64,000 bases of DNA from Argopecten irradians (lineage: Eukaryota > Mollusca > Bivalvia > Pectinida > Pectinidae), in assembly GCF_041381155.1 (NCBI RefSeq), contig NC_091144.1, positions 62,001 through 126,000 on the forward strand. The letters run 5' to 3'. This document shows positions 59,721 through 64,000 of this stretch, in pieces; the stretch's first letter is position 1; the number at the start of each line of letters is the position of its first letter. The notes beneath the pieces are model-generated. The model saw only the letters and a list, made by a program, of their open reading frames with translations. It was not told where the DNA came from and ran no database searches. The position numbers and the translations under genes were made by a program.

Positions 59721-60936
59721 CTGATACAATATTACCAGGGACTGATACAATATACAACATTACCGGTAACTAAGTGTTACGTTATGACACTATGACTGAA
59801 GGTCGGTTAAAGTGAGTTTTCCCAGTAAAATATATCTACCTGGAATCCGTATCATACACTGGCATTGGCCGCGACGAAAACGAAAGTGGTCAGCTAATAG
59901 TTTTTATAAACAAATGGATACTCCAGAATGCCTCTGACTAAGCTTAAATATATTTTTTTGATATTATTTACATACTTATTTTGATTGTGATGACTTTGCC
60001 TAGTCAGCAATAAAAAAATATGACTTTTATGTATTGTGCAGTACTATAGATTGATTTTTTTCTTAACAATTCAGAATGCGTTTTCAAAATAGCTTTTGCT
60101 TCTATACAAGATGTAGCGTTACATAACACTCTTCTTAATGACCTTTGAGGTATGTAAACTTAGAAGACAAGCACCTGGACAATAGACCGCACCATAAACA
60201 ATGGGAATTAAGAAACAAATATGATGATGCTATTATGATGCGATTGATTTCTTTATTTGTTTGTTTGTTTAAATTACCCTGTTTTATGGTTTCATTTTGA
60301 TTCTTGAGCAGAAAACTTCATGCGAGAAGATTTGCCGCTAAAATGGAATATTGTTTCGTTTGTTATTTTTTGTGTATTGAATATGTTACGCATGAATATC
60401 GATATCGGACGATTGGCTACTGTTACATGCAACGGTAGCTTTACCCAAATACAGCCTGACGAGGTTAGACAGAGTTCCCTCCCATGTTTCTTTAAATTTT
60501 ATAATTAATACACCTTATACATGTGAAAACATTGCAGATTTCTTCTGTCTTTTCTCAATATCAACTACATCAATTAAATTATTGGTATTCAAAACCGAGT
60601 TTCGTTTCATCCTTAAGGTAGTTCCATACATTTTGGAAAATACATGTCATTTATTTCTAACAGGTCTTATTTTCCTACATTTTTTATGCAGAATGCAAAT
60701 ATGAAAATAAAAATCGGTGTTCTTAAAATACTTTTTGAGATATTTCAGGTTTAAATATACCATATTTGCAAATTTGCTTACCGAAGATAGAAAATTATGT
60801 TTTCTGTAATTTTGTGGTGAATGTAGTCACAATCCAGTTGATTTTTGTCCTAAATACCAAACGATAGAACAAAATACATTTTTTTTGTATTTTTACGAAT
60901 GCTAACACATCAATGAATAGGCCGAACTATTTAATT
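59721..60936. other. Upstream flank of gene 3, nothing recognised
   Basis: 59800-59870 weakly resembles 45640-45710 (CCAGTAAAATATATCTACCT). Otherwise AT-rich without exons. Confidence 0.35.
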
Positions 60937-61494
60937 TCAATACCCCACTAGTGCCCTGCAGGTAGGGCGTTAGAATTGTACCTGCTGCCCCTATTGCATG
61001 ATCGTAAAAGGCGACTAAATTTAGGATCTTATCTTTTCTATTCTTCCTAACTGACTTTATCCTTCCTAATGCCTCCCTTGGCACCGCCTCACTTTTGGCC
61101 TTGAGTTGAGCGTTCGCCCCTGTGAGGAAGGCTCTGGGTTCTGTCCCCTGGCCGAGACACACCAAAGTCTGTAAAAGTGGTAGTTTCTGCTCCTGCTTAG
61201 CGCTCAGCAAAAAGGGAGTGGGACGACTGGTTCACCCGTTGTCAGTATAATGTGACCGGGTGGGGTGTGTTGCTTGGTGTCTTCAGCGGCATGCTTCAGT
61301 GATATAGCACTATAAAAAGGGCAACAGTTCCACTATACAAGAAGACACAACATGAATATACCGCAGTCTCCCGAAACACGCACCTCGCACAACATACACG
61401 CAACACACCGCATACATGGGAGGCCGTCCTTACATGACCATAGCTGTTAATAGGACGTTAATTAATCAAACAAACAAACAAATCAATACCCCAC
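60937..61494 (+). mobile_element. SINE-like retroelement with 12-bp target duplication
   Basis: The element 60949-61482 begins TAGTGCCCTGCAGGTAGGGC, ends AATCAAACAAACAAACAAA, and is flanked by TCAATACCCCAC on both sides (60937-60948 and 61483-61494). This proves insertion by target-primed retrotransposition and fixes its orientation and length (534 bp). GGGTTCTGTCCCC inside is a loose B-box candidate. Confidence 0.85.
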
Positions 61495-61676
61495 CCCCCG
61501 TTTCATCCAGTGTAAAATAGAACATATTTGACTATATTTTGAAAATGAAGCCGCAAAAAACATACCATATCAGTTCATATGATTTTTTATATTACATCTT
61601 TTTTATGTCTGTTTATTTCTGAGATTTTCTAAAACAAAAATATACTAAGACAATTATATAACATTGTATTACTCAC

Positions 61677-61709
61677 CGTTTGGTCGAAACTGCCCTCTCT
61701 CTCGGCCAT
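61677..61709 (-). CDS. Possible upstream first coding exon (MAEREGSFDQT)
   Basis: On the minus strand AGCATGGCC gives a good start context. The 11-codon frame MAEREGSFDQT ends exactly at a strong donor, ACG/GTGAGTAAT, in phase 0. The acceptor at 58478 is also phase 0 and open through ATACATTGTAACAAG into the gene-3 ATG. It could therefore be an alternative N-terminus of the CIDE-N GTPase. It may equally belong to another gene or be chance. An octamer ATTTGCAT lies about 65 bp upstream. Confidence 0.3.
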
Positions 61710-64000
61710 GCTCGTTTTACCATCCGGGTATCGAACATATACATGTAGGTATAAACGAGGTATTTTTAACTATGCAAATCAACCCGTTCTATTTTAAGAA
61801 TCCTTTACTGATTGATTATTGCGTAATTATCTTCATTGGAAAGAAACCAAATGAAGAACCTTTCATAAGGGATGTCAATGTATATTTTAGCAAAGTTTGG
61901 TGAAAGCATAATGGGATTTCAAAAACCAGTAATATTTGTGAAACAGGTCAAAATGTGTATTTTTGGTACCCAATAAAACCTTTCCTAATCTTAAAGTGGC
62001 GTTTACCTCATAATGATAATGCCAGTCGGTACTCACACCACAACCTAAAAGGTCAATTGAACAGACCTGTCATAAATCAGTAAAGCTTATGATCATGAAA
62101 CATGATATTGAATAATGTAGAAGTAAATCAATGAATGCAGTCTAACTTAACAAACATTCAAAATGATGTTGTTTCATTCATCGTCTTACTGCCAATATTG
62201 AAAATGGTTACCAACGTCATAACATACATTTGTATAGAACAGGAAAGAGTTCCCTAAATACAGTGTTGGGGTAACAACTGGTAATTGGTTTGTCAAATGA
62301 CGTCACGCATGGAACATGGGATAGTCTTAAGAACATCAGTCACTAAATACAGTGTAAGTGGTTGATATGGTGAAGGTTATCCAAACTAGCGCCACTAAAG
62401 TCATATATGTGTCCCTATGTAGACACATATGTCAATTTTGCAAGCACACTAGAATTAGTTTTCCTTCCCTTCCATCAGTCATTACGATTGAGGTCAATCA
62501 ATGTACGATTCTGAATATGGCTGGATTTGTGAAATATATTATTTTATATCTTAATGGATTCTGGTAGATGAAGTTAAATCAAGGTTTGAATTTCTGTAAA
62601 TAAGAATGCAACAAACGAAATAAAAAAACTGTCCCCAATTTACCATTCGGAGTTTGGTGTTCAGTCAGCAACCATAAAGTATTGCGTTCCATGCGCTTTT
62701 GTATAGTTTATATATGACTACAATTGTTTCATTTAGATACAATTGTACATAGATTTGATGTCCAATGCGCCTGAAAATGGTTTTCTATAGTTTATATAGG
62801 AAAAACATATTTATGAAAATTGTTTACTTACTTTTCATACTAATATTAGTCAAACTGGGTTATAATTATTAACCTGAAATTGAATTTTAACGTCATATCC
62901 ATATAGGTCCTTGCCGACACCCAGTGACCAGAGGGTCGGGGCCAAAAGGATTCAAAATGGCTAAAATTTCAAAAACCTGCATCTGAATTCACAAATTTGA
63001 TGGAACCAGATACTCTTCAATTCAAAGTTATTTTTTTAATTGATTGACTGACTGACTGACTTGACCAATATGTTTTGTTTATATGGTTTTTTTTTGTATA
63101 TGATTTCAGTTGGTCGTTAAGGCCAAATGACCTCTTGTACTTTTAACATTCCACACATAGATGCCTCCCGTTTGTTTTAATTTCATGATTTGTTTACTTG
63201 TCAGCAGAGCATATATTAAAAAATAGAGAGCCCTCGAAGCATGCCCGGTCCAGCCCTGTGTTTCAGTAGGTTTTAGTACCCAAAATGGTACACCTCCTAA
63301 ATATGATTTGTATTTATCATGCTCACGAATCAAGATAAGCTTTTAATATGTTATTCATCACCAAAAGTTACCAACATCTTGAAAATTACAGTACTTTCAA
63401 TCTATAGTGAAGCGAAATGAGTACCTACGGTCAGATCATGAAGTCAATTTGTGGTCTACAATTTTAATTCACTTTCTTATAGTGTTATTAGTAATTTCTG
63501 CAGGAAAGTTTCTATTTATTCATACATAAGGCGTAAAAAACAACAATTTTACACTACATAATTTCTGTGTTGTAACTAACGTTTATAAGGTATCTGAAGC
63601 CAGTTGAATGATTTTCACTGCTTAATACATCAAACTTTATGGTTTTCAATAGATAAATGAAGAAAAATTTGCTTGCAAAAATTTTCGCTCAGTTACGGCA
63701 TATATACTGTAACTTTAATAAATGTCTAGACATAATAAAACAAGAATTCCATGGAAGTGGATGTGTGGCCTGCACAGTATTACAAAAAATAGTTATTTAC
63801 AGTTGAAAATTTAAATAATGTTAATATTAAGGTGAAGTAATCAAGTCCTGTAACTCTTGCAAATATTGATGGATTTTGAGTATCAAACCCATTTAAGATC
63901 CCATTGATATGACGCAATACACGAAATTTGGTTGAAATCGGACAAGAAATACTAAAGTTGTCAAGCGGAAGCCATGTTTTGACCTTTTTAAGGTCCCGTA
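61710..64000. other. Right edge, repeats only
   Basis: 62910-63050 (CCAGTGACCAGAGGGTCGGG) and 63830-64000 (CAAGTCCTGTAACTCTTGCA; AAGTTGTCAAGCGGAAGCCA) resemble dispersed molluscan repeats, the last cut by the window end. 63106-63333 is open on the minus strand but looks repeat-derived. No gene recognised. Confidence 0.4.

Noticed and set aside
63106-63333. 75-codon minus-strand frame with TGHASRALYFLIYALLTS
   Set aside because: No splice sites or family match; sequence resembles a dispersed repeat.

Overview
The window looks like nuclear DNA of a marine bivalve, most likely scallop-like. It is AT-rich, has long introns and sparse small exons, and is crowded with foldback elements and tandem-repeat elements of types I know from bivalve genomes. 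The species assignment is inference. I saw no rRNA, tRNA or CRISPR array.

Left edge, plus strand (374-5750): the last two exons of an HPDL-like gene (4-hydroxyphenylpyruvate dioxygenase-like, VOC fold), split by a 5 kb intron that carries a palindrome-rich 155-bp tandem array. The segment 6-20 kb holds repeats: a 145-bp array, foldback MITEs, a LINE 3' end, and the wreck of an unclassified transposon-like ORF family. It also holds a decayed AIG1/GIMAP GTPase copy at about 12 kb.

The core of the window is a minus-strand tandem cluster of AIG1 (GIMAP-type) GTPase genes. I could splice three of them from visible sites with consistent phase: (1) 20635-26211, two PARP10/14-type RRM domains + AIG1 (470 aa); (2) 39522-44202, one RRM + AIG1 ending in a CaaX-like CNIQ (377 aa); (3) 54483-58463, a CIDE-N domain, a second half CIDE-N module and AIG1 (426 aa). 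Every internal intron found is phase 1 and the GTPase is always one terminal exon. N-terminal interaction modules therefore appear to have been swapped in front of a constant GTPase exon. Each gene also has a likely non-coding first exon behind a TATA-like box. A STAT-type (genes 1 and 3) or IRF-type (gene 2) motif sits 17-18 bp upstream of that box. This looks like a set of cytokine- or infection-responsive GTPases with different oligomerisation or ligand modules.

Minisatellites are unusually abundant in and beside these genes: 33 bp x about 76, 42 bp x about 22, 22-bp E-box arrays, 51 bp x about 68 with higher-order structure, and a 35-bp repeat that copies a splice donor. SINE-like retroelements (one with a clear 12-bp target duplication), a Penelope-like endonuclease fragment and several MITEs fill the rest. 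The right end (62-64 kb) holds repeats only.
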